Shown here piece by piece: positions 1 to 8,704 of a stretch of 64,000 bases of DNA; the stretch's first letter is position 1, and each line of letters begins with the position of its first letter. This DNA comes from CALIZF01 sp046292445. Lineage in GTDB: Bacteria > Pseudomonadota > Alphaproteobacteria > Rhodobacterales > Rhodobacteraceae. The stretch covers positions 1 through 64,000 of the forward strand of contig JBKBQT010000004.1 in the NCBI GenBank assembly GCA_046292445.1. Reading direction: 5' to 3'. The notes beneath the pieces are model-generated. The model worked only from the letters and a program-made list of their open reading frames with translations. It made no database searches and was not told where the DNA came from. The translations under genes and the position numbers were made by a program.

Positions 1-66
1 GTGACGTTCCTCGTGCGGGTGAAGGAGGCGCTGGAGGATCCGCGGCGGCTGCTGATGGATCTGTGA
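1..66 (+). CDS. odhB: 2-oxoglutarate dehydrogenase E2 component (dihydrolipoyl succinyltransferase), C-terminal end only
   Basis: Frame 1 is open from the window edge and ends in TGA at 64-66. It encodes only the last 21 residues, ending FLVRVKEALEDPRRLLMDL. This matches the conserved C-terminal helix of E2 acyltransferases, where the final motif is KE-x-LEDP-x-RLLLD. The gene for the shared E3 subunit, lipoamide dehydrogenase, lies 640 bp downstream on the same strand, which favours the 2-oxoglutarate complex. The catalytic His and Asp of E2 lie outside the window. A branched-chain or pyruvate E2 cannot be fully excluded from so short a piece. Confidence 0.8.
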   Translation: MTFLVRVKEALEDPRRLLMDL

Positions 67-67
67 C

Positions 68-98
68 GCCCGCGCCCCTCCCCGCAGGCGGGCGGGGC
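68..98 (+). terminator. GC-rich hairpin after odhB
   Basis: Two bases after the odhB stop, GCCCGC (68-73) can pair with GCGGGC (88-93), and alternatively GCCCC (74-78) with GGGGC (94-98). There is no T tract, so it is at best a weak or Rho-assisted terminator. A very similar sequence forms the hairpin at 36570-36597, so it may instead be a small dispersed element. Confidence 0.35.
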
Positions 99-213
99 TG
101 AGCTCACGAACCGCCGAGGGACTGGCCGGCAGACGATCAAGAGCCGGATCACGCCCGCCGCCCTGCCCCCGAGCGTCGACGCGCGCCACGCAACCGCAAC
201 CGCAGGACACCCC

Positions 214-612
214 ATGACCCCCGAACTCACCGCCCTCACCCTCGCCGGCCTCCTCCAGGCGGTCCAGTTCATCCTCGTCTCGCTCGGTGCCAACCGCGAG
301 GTGGGGACCAAGATCACCCTCTCCGCCCGCGACGGGGTGGACCTGCGCGCGATGGTCTCCCCCCGCACCGGCCGCCTCATCCGCGCGCTCGACAACCATT
401 TCGAGGGGCTGATCCTCTTCACCCTCGCCGTGGTCGTCGTCACGCTCGCCGGCAAGGGCACGCCTCTCACCGCCGCCTGCGCCTGGGTCTACCTTGCCGC
501 CCGCATCCTCTACGTCCCCGCCTATGCCTATGGCCTCGTCCCCTGGCGCTCGGTCGTCTGGATGTTCGGCTTCGGCGCCACCGTCCTGATGCTGATCGCC
601 GCCCTGCTCTGA
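214..612 (+). CDS. MAPEG family membrane protein
   Basis: This 132-residue protein is almost wholly hydrophobic, with about four membrane helices (roughly residues 5-25, 60-80, 85-105 and 112-131). Its layout and the motif N-x-x-E-G-L with following small residues resemble the MAPEG family (membrane-associated proteins in eicosanoid and glutathione metabolism). The family is known for glutathione-dependent transferases in eukaryotes, but the bacterial members are largely uncharacterised. The gene sits between odhB and lpdA on the same strand and may share their transcript, although no functional link to the dehydrogenase is evident. The start is the first ATG after a purine-rich stretch at about 203-208. 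The family call is fairly firm, the function unknown. Confidence 0.75.
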   Translation: MTPELTALTLAGLLQAVQFILVSLGANREVGTKITLSARDGVDLRAMVSPRTGRLIRALDNHFEGLILFTLAVVVVTLAGKGTPLTAACAWVYLAARILYVPAYAYGLVPWRSVVWMFGFGATVLMLIAALL

Positions 613-621
613 CCCCATACC

Positions 622-644
622 GCTTCACTGTTCCCCAAATACTC
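622..644 (-). repeat. Short intergenic repeat, minus-strand copy
   Basis: Read on the minus strand this is GAGTATTT, three variable bases (GGG), then GAACAGTGAAGC. The plus-strand copy at 7395-7417 is identical outside the three variable bases, so 20 of 23 positions agree. Both copies are intergenic and lie just downstream of a gene. The function is unknown. Confidence 0.6.
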
Positions 645-708
645 ATGCCCCGCCGCCACCTGCGCCGCGCCCGGCCGCTCTTCCCTCCGCAACCACCCCG
701 AGGATCCC

Positions 709-2097
<1,389 letters not shown>

Positions 2098-2223
2098 CGT
2101 CGGCCGTCGCGGCCGACTGCACAACGCCCGGCGCGCACGGCGTCGCCGGCGCAACTGGCGTTGACCTGGCGGGCCGCGCCCCCTACCCTTCCGGCCGATT
2201 GAATTTAAGCCCGAGGCTTTATC

Positions 2224-3441
2224 ATGGGAACGATCAGCGTTTTTGCCTTCTCCGTTCAGCGCAACACCGCATTCGCCGATGACGGCCTGCGCTTCGCCTA
2301 CCTGCTGCGCAAGCGCGCGGTGGTCAGCCCGGATGACAGCTTTGACAATCCCTTCATGCGCACCGTGCCCAAGGACATCGGCGGCCGTCCCAGCGGCACC
2401 GTCGAGGCCGGCAGGATCGGCGGCATCCCGTTCGTCGATCTTGGCGGAGCGATTGCCGAGTGGCGCGAGCCGGACGCCTTCGGCTTCCCGCGCCGGGTCT
2501 TCGAACCGCTCCTCGAGCCCGGCCCCAATCCGCTCTCGCCGCTCTTCGGCTATGTCTGGACGGCGTGGGACCTTACGTTTCCGGCCGTGCCCGGCGGCGA
2601 ACGGGTCACGCTGCTCAACGCCACCGAGACCATCATCGGCAACGAAGCCGTCGAGTGGTTCTATGTGCTCAAGGGCAAGATGCCGAAAATCTCGCTCGCC
2701 GAATTCGCCGAGGGGCTGCGCGACGGCAGCATCGTGGCCGAACCGGTCACCGAGGGGCCGCTGGCCCCGGGCGGCAGCTTCACGCTCTTCGGGCTGATCG
2801 GTGCGACCGACGGGAACGATGTGCTGCGCGCCACGCAATGCGGCGATACGGTCGAGGGGCTGGCCGGCGACGACACGATCACGGGGAGCGATTGCGGCGA
2901 CCTGCTCGACGGCGGCGCGGGCAACGACCGGATCATCGGCCGGGGCGGCGACGACACGATCCTGGGCGGCGCCGGGGCGGACAAGCTGTTCGGCGGCGCC
3001 GGCAATGACCGGATCGACGGCGGCGGCGGGCGCGACCGGATCGACGGCGGGCGCGGGAACGACCTGATCTTCGGCGGCGCCAGCAACGACCGGCTGCTGG
3101 GCGGCCTCGGGGCGGACACGATCCGCGGCGGTGCGGGGCGCGACCGGATCGAGGGCGGGGCGGGCAACGATGTGCTCACCGGCGGGACCGGCGCCGATAC
3201 CTTCGTGTTCAGCGCCGGCCACGGGCGGGACCGGATCACCGATTTCTCGGTCCGGGGCGGCGACCGCCTGCTGCTCGCGGCCGCGCTGGTGGACGGGGCG
3301 CTGACGGGGGCCGAGGTGATCGACCGCTTCGCTGCCGTCGAGGGCGGGCGGGCGGTGCTGCGCTTTGCGCCCGATGCGGTGATCCGGTTTGACGGCATCG
3401 CCGATCCTGCTGTCCTCGGCGGTGCGATCGACATCCTCTGA
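2224..3441 (+). CDS. RTX-type calcium-binding secreted protein
   Basis: The C-terminal part (about residues 193-326 of 405) consists of nonapeptide repeats of the GGxGxDxxx kind, for example GGAGNDRIDGG and GGAGADKLFGG. These fold into a calcium-binding beta-roll and mark type I secretion substrates. They are followed by GADTFVFSAGHGRDRITDF and a hydrophobic C-terminus, the usual place of the uncleaved export signal. The first 190 residues form a domain I do not recognise; it is rich in aromatic residues and has no N-terminal signal peptide, as expected for type I export. No ABC exporter or membrane fusion gene is nearby. The gene converges on the GntR gene with only a few bases between them. 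Confidence 0.85.
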   Translation: MGTISVFAFSVQRNTAFADDGLRFAYLLRKRAVVSPDDSFDNPFMRTVPKDIGGRPSGTVEAGRIGGIPFVDLGGAIAEWREPDAFGFPRRVFEPLLEPGPNPLSPLFGYVWTAWDLTFPAVPGGERVTLLNATETIIGNEAVEWFYVLKGKMPKISLAEFAEGLRDGSIVAEPVTEGPLAPGGSFTLFGLIGATDGNDVLRATQCGDTVEGLAGDDTITGSDCGDLLDGGAGNDRIIGRGGDDTILGGAGADKLFGGAGNDRIDGGGGRDRIDGGRGNDLIFGGASNDRLLGGLGADTIRGGAGRDRIEGGAGNDVLTGGTGADTFVFSAGHGRDRITDFSVRGGDRLLLAAALVDGALTGAEVIDRFAAVEGGRAVLRFAPDAVIRFDGIADPAVLGGAIDIL

Positions 3442-3447
3442 CACGGC

Positions 3448-4110
3448 TCACGACGCGAGGTGCCGCAGCCCTTGCGTCACATCCGTGCGCACCGCCAGCC
3501 GCAACGCGGGTTCGTCGCCGGCCCGCAGCGCGGCGAGGATCATGCGGTGGTGCTGCGGCGGCTCGTTCCGGCGCAGCCGGGCGTAAAGCGCCCGCATCGT
3601 CGGGCCGAGCTGGAGCCAGACCGTTTCGGTGATCGCCAGCATCGCGGGCGCCTGTGCGCGCAGGTAAAGCGTGCGGTGAAACTCGAGATTGGTGCGGATA
3701 TAGGCGATGGCGTCCTGCTTGGCCACCGCCTCGGCGATCGCGCCGTTGATCGCGGCGAGCCGCTCGATCAGCGCGAAATGTGCGCGCGGCAGGGCGCGGG
3801 CGGCGAGCTCGGGTTCGAGGAGGGCACGGACGGCGGCAAGCTCCTCGATCCGCTCGGCGCTCAGTTCCGGCGTCGCGACGCGGCCCGAGGCCGACAGCGA
3901 CAGCGCCCCCTCGGCCACGAGCCGCCGAACCGCCTCGCGCGCCGGGGTCATCGACACGCCGAACTGCGCGGCGATCCCGCGCAGCGTGAGCGGCGCGCCG
4001 GGCCGCAACTCGCCATGCATGACCTGCGCGCGAAGCGTGCGGTAAAGCCGGTCGTGGGCGGCGAGGGTTTCGAGGGGGCGCAGCGCAGCGGGCATGGCGC
4101 GATCAAGCAT
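3448..4110 (-). CDS. GntR family transcriptional regulator, FCD subfamily
   Basis: The protein has an N-terminal winged helix (about residues 10-75), with the recognition helix around FGVSMTPAREAVRRL, and a C-terminal all-helical FCD ligand-binding domain (about 85-215). The FCD part keeps histidines in NLEFHRTLY and QHHRMILAAL that in the family help bind a metal and a carboxylate ligand. Family members repress genes for organic or amino acid catabolism; the ligand cannot be read from sequence. I chose the ATG at 4110 (220 residues), though 4095 is also possible. It follows the metalloprotein gene after 16 bp on the same strand and may be cotranscribed with it. Confidence 0.85.
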   Translation of the reverse strand: MLDRAMPAALRPLETLAAHDRLYRTLRAQVMHGELRPGAPLTLRGIAAQFGVSMTPAREAVRRLVAEGALSLSASGRVATPELSAERIEELAAVRALLEPELAARALPRAHFALIERLAAINGAIAEAVAKQDAIAYIRTNLEFHRTLYLRAQAPAMLAITETVWLQLGPTMRALYARLRRNEPPQHHRMILAALRAGDEPALRLAVRTDVTQGLRHLAS

Positions 4111-4126
4111 CGGGGCGCGGGCGGCG

Positions 4127-4828
4127 TCAATCCTCGGCCGGGGTGTCGAACCGCCAGCCGTGCAGCGCCCCGCCGTGGCGCCGCAGCCAGGCCCGGTCCG
4201 CGGCATGGCCGGGCCGCAACCGCTCCACCTCGGCCCAGAAGGCCGGCGAATGATCCATCCGCACGAGATGGGCGACCTCATGCGCCGCGACATAGTCGAG
4301 CACGGCCGGCGGCGCCATCGCGAGGCGCCAGTTGAACATCAGGGCCCCCTCGGCCGTGCACGATCCCCAGCGCGAGCGCGTATCGCGCAGCACGAGGCGA
4401 ACATAACGCCGCCCGGCCCGCGCCGCATGGGCATCGCAGGCCGCCGCGAGCCTGTCGCGTGCGAGCAGCCGCAGGAACGCCGCCACCCGCGCGCCCGCCC
4501 CCGCCGCCGCGCCCGGGACGATCAGTGCCTCGCCCTCGACCCTGACGGCGCCGCGGCCCGCCGCGGCCGTCACGCGCAGCATCGCCCCCTCGACCGGCAG
4601 CACCGTTCCCACGGCCACCGTCTGCAGCGGCGGCAGGCGGGCGAGGGCGGCGCGGATCCAGGGCTCGCGGTCGCGCACGAAGGCCATGGCCTCGGCCTCG
4701 CGCGCACGGGCCGGCATGGTCAGAGTTACCCGCCCGTCGAGCCCGGACACACGCAGCGACAGCCGCCTGGCCTGGGGCGAGCGGCGCAGCGTGATCTCGA
4801 CGGGTGGCGGGCCGGGAAGGCGGGGCAT
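4127..4828 (-). CDS. YgjP-like (DUF45) metal-dependent hydrolase
   Basis: This 233-residue protein carries the two signatures of the YgjP/SprT-like family: RSRWGSC in the middle and a zinc-binding HEVAHLVRMDHSPAFW (HExxH plus a downstream His) near residue 180. The C-terminal part, with W and DR residues, fits a minigluzincin fold. The family is predicted to be cytoplasmic zinc peptidases, with no clear substrate. The start at 4828 gives MPRLPGPPPVEITLRRSPQ, matching the usual family beginning; the reading frame stays open further upstream, but that extension looks non-coding. Confidence 0.85.
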   Translation of the reverse strand: MPRLPGPPPVEITLRRSPQARRLSLRVSGLDGRVTLTMPARAREAEAMAFVRDREPWIRAALARLPPLQTVAVGTVLPVEGAMLRVTAAAGRGAVRVEGEALIVPGAAAGAGARVAAFLRLLARDRLAAACDAHAARAGRRYVRLVLRDTRSRWGSCTAEGALMFNWRLAMAPPAVLDYVAAHEVAHLVRMDHSPAFWAEVERLRPGHAADRAWLRRHGGALHGWRFDTPAED

Positions 4829-4994
4829 GGGATCGGGTCCGTCCTGATGCGGCCGGGCACAGCCGGCGCCGGTTTGGCACGGCCATCCTATCGCCCGACC
4901 CGGCCGGGTTCCATGCCCGGCAAAGCCTTTGACACCGCCCGGCGCCTGTGACAGTGACAGCCGACTCACGCCCACCCGGAATCACGAGGACACC

Positions 4995-5321
4995 ATGCCC
5001 AAGGAAGAATGGGGCACGAAACGCATCTGCCCGACGACCGGCAAACGGTTCTACGATCTCAATCGCAGCCCGGTCGTCAGCCCCTATACCGGCGAAGTGG
5101 TGGATATCGACACATTCCGCCGCAAGGCGTCGAGCGCGATCCTGGCGCAGGAAGCCAAGGCGACGCGCCTGCTGGACGACGACATCGACGCCGACGATCT
5201 GGTCGAGGCCGATGCGACCGAGGATGCGGAACTCGACGAGGAACTGCTCGAGGCCGACGAGGACGAGACGGTGTCGCTCGACGACCTGACGGATGTGGCG
5301 GGCGGCGAGGAAGAGGTCTGA
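4995..5321 (+). CDS. FYDLN acidic family protein (TIGR02300 type)
   Basis: This 108-residue protein begins MPKEEWGTKRICPTTGKRFY and then DLNR, the hallmark of a small alphaproteobacterial family of unknown function. The first 45 residues, with a single CPTTGKRFYDLN knuckle, are well conserved. The rest is a very acidic, low-complexity tail (runs of D and E through residue 108) that is probably disordered. The ATG is preceded by GAGGA at a good distance. It lies between the divergent YgjP-like gene and tRNA-Ala and is followed by a strong hairpin. Confidence 0.85.
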   Translation: MPKEEWGTKRICPTTGKRFYDLNRSPVVSPYTGEVVDIDTFRRKASSAILAQEAKATRLLDDDIDADDLVEADATEDAELDEELLEADEDETVSLDDLTDVAGGEEEV

Positions 5322-5328
5322 GGGCACT

Positions 5329-5368
5329 GCGGGTGCGGCGGGGGTTCGATACCCCCTTGCGCACCCGC
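5329..5368 (+). terminator. Strong hairpin after the FYDLN gene
   Basis: GCGGGTGCG (5329-5337) pairs with CGCACCCGC (5360-5368). Inside it, GGGGG (5340-5344) pairs with CCCCC (5352-5356) around the loop TTCGATA. There is no T run, but the position eight bases after the stop codon suits a transcription end. The inner stem-loop happens to look like a tRNA T-arm. Confidence 0.55.
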
Positions 5369-5417
5369 CCCACCTCTTCTAGAGACGCGCGCAGGCCGGC
5401 AACGGCCGACCTCCGGT

Positions 5418-5493
<76 letters not shown>

Positions 5494-6064
5494 AACTGAC
5501 ACCAGACCACCCGCTTCCTCACGCCCCTGCAATCCCGGGCGTCATCTGTTGCGGGCGGGTCGCGACCGGGTGACGGCAGCGCCAGCAACCGTGCAGCCGA
5601 ACGTCGGTCCCCGGTGCACGAGGGTGCCGAAGCCCGGTCGGGCGCGGCCAACCCGGACAGGCAAGCGCACGCATCCGCGCGGCACCATCATGCACCGCGA
5701 CCGCAGCGCACGGCAGGGTCTCCCCCGGCATCCCGACGTGAGGTTATCCGGAGGGCATGGCGCCGCTCCACGAGACGCCGCTGCCGAAGCATGCCGACGG
5801 GGCGCGATCGCGCTCGGCGACGCGGGGCGAAGGCGATCGCCCCAGCGTTCTGAGATCGCCCCTGTGTCGAAGGGACGCGCAGGGATGGTCAGTCCATCAC
5901 ATGTCGGGTGCAGGCCCCCGAGGAAGAGAAGGGTCGGCTGGGCCTGTTCGCCGCGCGGACCGTGCCATCGCGCCCTTCCCGCGCGAGGCCCGGCTTGCGC
6001 CCGCGATGGGCGGCGCGCGCGGCCGCCCCTTCCCCTTCGCGGGCATCCGTCCTAGACCCGGCGC
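5494..6064. other. 571-bp region without a recognisable gene
   Basis: Between tRNA-Ala and hisF the translations in all frames are arginine- and proline-rich, of the kind produced by random high-GC sequence. None resembles a known family or starts after a convincing ribosome-binding site. I see no further tRNA, no repeat of the tRNA 3' end and no clear promoter. It must hold the hisF promoter unless hisF is read from further upstream. Confidence 0.5.
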
Positions 6065-6826
6065 ATGCTCAAGACCCGCATCATCCCCTGTCTCGATGTC
6101 GCCGACGGCCGCGTGGTCAAGGGCGTCAACTTCGTCAACCTGCGCGATGCCGGCGATCCGGTCGAGGCGGCGGCGGCCTATGACGCGGCGGGGGCGGACG
6201 AGCTGACGTTCCTCGACATCCATGCCACGCACGAGAACCGAGGGACCATGTTCGACCTCGTGACCCGCACGGCCGAGCGGTGCTTCATGCCGCTGACGGT
6301 GGGCGGCGGGGTCCGGACGGTGGCGGATGTGCGGGCGCTGCTGCGCGCGGGGGCGGACAAGGTGAGCTTCAACTCCGCCGCCGTGGCCGATCCCGATGTG
6401 GTGGCGCGGGCGGCGGATGTGTTCGGGTCGCAATGCATCGTGGTGGCGATCGATGCGCGCAGCGTCGCGCCGGACCGGTGGGAAATCTTCACCCATGGCG
6501 GGCGGCGGGCGACGGGGATCGACGCGGTGGCCTTCGCCCGGACCATGGCCGGGCGCGGCGCGGGGGAGATCCTGCTGACCTCGATGGACCGCGACGGGAC
6601 CGGGGCGGGGTTCAACCTGCCGCTGACCCGCGCCGTGGCCGATGCCGTGCCGGTCCCGGTGATCGCGAGCGGCGGGGCGGGCAGGCTCGACCATCTGGTC
6701 GCGGCGGTGACCGAGGGGCATGCGGCGGCAGTGCTGGCGGCGTCGATCTTTCATTTCGGGACCTTCACGATCCCGCAGGCGAAGGCGCATCTGGCGGCGG
6801 CGGGGATCGCGGTGCGGCCGGCCTGA
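6065..6826 (+). CDS. hisF: Imidazole glycerol phosphate synthase, cyclase subunit
   Basis: HisF uses ammonia delivered by HisH to turn PRFAR into imidazole glycerol phosphate and AICAR, linking histidine and purine synthesis. The 253-residue (beta/alpha)8 barrel begins MLKTRIIPCLDVADGRVVKG, where D11 is the first catalytic aspartate. The second is in LTSMDRDGT near residue 131. Phosphate-binding loops GGGVRT and ASGGAG are present. Only hisE follows it here; the usual partner hisH and hisA are not in the window, so the histidine genes are split or lie beyond reach. The stretch upstream of hisF is non-coding. Confidence 0.97.
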   Translation: MLKTRIIPCLDVADGRVVKGVNFVNLRDAGDPVEAAAAYDAAGADELTFLDIHATHENRGTMFDLVTRTAERCFMPLTVGGGVRTVADVRALLRAGADKVSFNSAAVADPDVVARAADVFGSQCIVVAIDARSVAPDRWEIFTHGGRRATGIDAVAFARTMAGRGAGEILLTSMDRDGTGAGFNLPLTRAVADAVPVPVIASGGAGRLDHLVAAVTEGHAAAVLAASIFHFGTFTIPQAKAHLAAAGIAVRPA

Positions 6827-7023
6827 CGGCGGGCGGACGGCGGCCCGCGCGGCGCTGTGCCCGGCCTGTCCGGTGGCTTGCACATGCCGCGGCCGGGCGC
6901 TGCGACGACGGATGGGGCGCTGCGGCCGGGAACGGGCCGCGGCGCAGATCGAGCCCCCGCCCCGCCATCTTGCCTGCGGCGGCGCGGGAGCCTAAGCCGG
7001 CCGCAAAGACCGGAGGCCCTGCC

Positions 7024-7335
7024 ATGTCCGCCCTCGCCCGCCTTGCCCAGACCATCGACGCCCGCCGCGGCGCCGACCCCGACACCTCCTGGACCGCCCG
7101 CCTGCTGGCCCGGGGGCCGGAGGCCTGCGCCAAGAAGTTCGGCGAGGAAGCGGTCGAGGCGGTGATCGAGGCGGTGCGCGGCGACCGGGCGCGGCTGGTG
7201 TGCGAGGCGGCCGATGCGCTCTATCACCTGCTGGTGATGCTGGCGGCACGGGATGTGACGCTGGCCGAGGTGGAGGCGGAACTGGCGCGGCGCGAGGGCG
7301 TTTCGGGGATCGACGAGAAGGCCGGGCGGGGCTGA
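7024..7335 (+). CDS. hisE: Phosphoribosyl-ATP diphosphatase
   Basis: HisE hydrolyses PR-ATP to PR-AMP in the second step of histidine synthesis. The 103-residue protein is a typical stand-alone HisE, with the metal-binding helices KKFGEEAVEAVIEA (around residues 38-51) and EAADALYHLLVML (around 62-74) of the all-alpha NTP-pyrophosphatase fold. The start ATG at 7024 follows the purine-rich GGAGGCCCTGCC. It lies 197 bp after hisF on the same strand, a larger gap than usual for a single operon, and no gene is evident between them. Confidence 0.95.
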   Translation: MSALARLAQTIDARRGADPDTSWTARLLARGPEACAKKFGEEAVEAVIEAVRGDRARLVCEAADALYHLLVMLAARDVTLAEVEAELARREGVSGIDEKAGRG

Positions 7336-7366
7336 GGCGGCCGACGGCGAGGGGGGGCCAGCCCCC

Positions 7367-7387
7367 GTCCCCGGCGCTGCCGGGGAC
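7367..7387. terminator. Perfect 9-bp hairpin downstream of hisE
   Basis: GTCCCCGGC (7367-7375) pairs with GCCGGGGAC (7379-7387) around a three-base loop. There is no T tract directly after, but it sits 31 bases past the hisE stop and just before the intergenic repeat at 7395. It could end hisE transcripts. Confidence 0.45.
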
Positions 7388-7394
7388 TCCCCCG

Positions 7395-7417
7395 GAGTAT
7401 TTCCCGAACAGTGAAGC
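7395..7417 (+). repeat. Short intergenic repeat, plus-strand copy
   Basis: This is GAGTATTT, three variable bases (CCC), then GAACAGTGAAGC. It matches the minus-strand copy at 622-644 in all but the three variable bases. It follows the hairpin at 7367-7387 in the non-coding stretch between hisE and the LysR gene. Confidence 0.6.
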
Positions 7418-7588
7418 CGCGGGGCGGCCGGAGGGGGCGACGTGCGGGGATGTCAGGGCGATGGAGGCCGGGCCGACCCTGCGCGCGGTGTGGAGGATCG
7501 GGCGCGGTTGATCGCGGCCGACGCCCGAGGCGCCTGACGGCGGCTGCGAACCGTTGCGGGCAGGCGGGGTTTCGCGCCATGAAGGGGC

Positions 7589-8479
7589 ATGATCGAGCGG
7601 CTCGAGATGTTCCTGGCCCTGGCGCGCGAGCGGCATTTCGGCCGCGCGGCCGCGGCCTGCGGCGTCACGCAGCCGACGCTGAGTGCGGCGATCCGGGGGC
7701 TTGAGGATCAGCTCGGCGTGCAGCTGGTCTGGCGCGGCTCGCGGTTCCAGGGGCTCACGCCCGAGGGGGAGCGGACGCTCGACTGGGCGCGGCGGATCAC
7801 CGGCGATGCGCGGGCCCTTCGCGACGAGATGCGGGCGCGGCGCTCGGGCCTCGGCGGGGCGCTGGTGATCGGGGTGATCCCGACGGCGCTGCCCTGGATC
7901 GCGCGGCTGACCGCGCCCTTTGCCGCGCGGCACGGCGATGTGCAGGTGCGCATCCTGTCGGCGACCTCGGCCGAGATCCTGGCCGGGATCGACGATCATG
8001 CCTTCGATGCGGGGGTGACCTATCTCGACAACGAGCCGCTGGGGCGCGTCGATGTCGCACCGCTCTATGCCGAGCGCTATCGGCTGCTGGTCGCGGGCGA
8101 GGCGCCCGGTCGGGTTGACTGGGCGGACCTCGCACGATGGCCGCTGTGCCTTCTGACCGAGGACATGCAGAACCGGCGGATCGTCAACCAGCATCTGGCC
8201 GCGGCGGGCGTGGCGGTGCGGGCGGGGGTCGAGACCAATTCGGTTCTGGCGATCATCGCGCATGTGCGCACCGGGCGCTGGGCCTCGGTCGTGCCCGAAG
8301 CGCTGGCCGCCGCGGTGGCGGGGCCTGGCCTTGCCTCGGCGCCGATCGGGGCGCCGGATGTGACGCAGCGCGTGGGGCTCGTGGTGCCGCAGCGCGGCAC
8401 GCATACGCCGATGGTGGCGGCGCTGCTCGATGTGGCGCGGCGGATCGCGGGCGACGGGGGCGCTGCGCCGCAGCTGTGA
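7589..8479 (+). CDS. LysR family transcriptional regulator
   Basis: This 296-residue protein has the LysR winged helix-turn-helix at residues 1-60 (MIERLEMFLALARERHFGRA, then AACGVTQPTLSAAIRGLEDQLG) and a periplasmic-binding-like effector domain from about residue 90. The N-terminal sequence, including VWRGSRFQGLTPEGE, resembles regulators that sit beside NAD-dependent formate dehydrogenase genes in related bacteria. No formate dehydrogenase is in this window, so the target is open. The regulator stands alone: the next gene starts 225 bp downstream and encodes an unrelated secreted protein. Confidence 0.88.
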   Translation: MIERLEMFLALARERHFGRAAAACGVTQPTLSAAIRGLEDQLGVQLVWRGSRFQGLTPEGERTLDWARRITGDARALRDEMRARRSGLGGALVIGVIPTALPWIARLTAPFAARHGDVQVRILSATSAEILAGIDDHAFDAGVTYLDNEPLGRVDVAPLYAERYRLLVAGEAPGRVDWADLARWPLCLLTEDMQNRRIVNQHLAAAGVAVRAGVETNSVLAIIAHVRTGRWASVVPEALAAAVAGPGLASAPIGAPDVTQRVGLVVPQRGTHTPMVAALLDVARRIAGDGGAAPQL

Positions 8480-8704
8480 CCGCGGCGCGACAGCGGCGCG
8501 TCGAAACTGCGGCGCGGCACGCATTTCGCTCGGCGCTTCGGGCTTCTGCGGTGCAGGGTCGTGGGCAATGACGAAACCCGGGACAGGGTTTCGCGCGAGG
8601 CCGCGAGCAGGCCGAGACGATTTCGACCGACCAGAGCGACCGGGCATCCGATGGCCCGGGTGCGCCGCGTGCGGCCGGCCTGTCCCGAAACGCCGGGGGC
8701 GGGC

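Noticed and set aside
2800..3200. DNA tandem repeat or CRISPR-like array in the RTX region
   Set aside because: The periodicity is the 27-base protein repeat of GGxGxDxxx units; there are no identical direct repeats with unique spacers.
5494..6064. Possible genomic island insertion next to tRNA-Ala
   Set aside because: No integrase, no direct repeat of the tRNA 3' end and ordinary housekeeping genes (hisF, hisE) follow.
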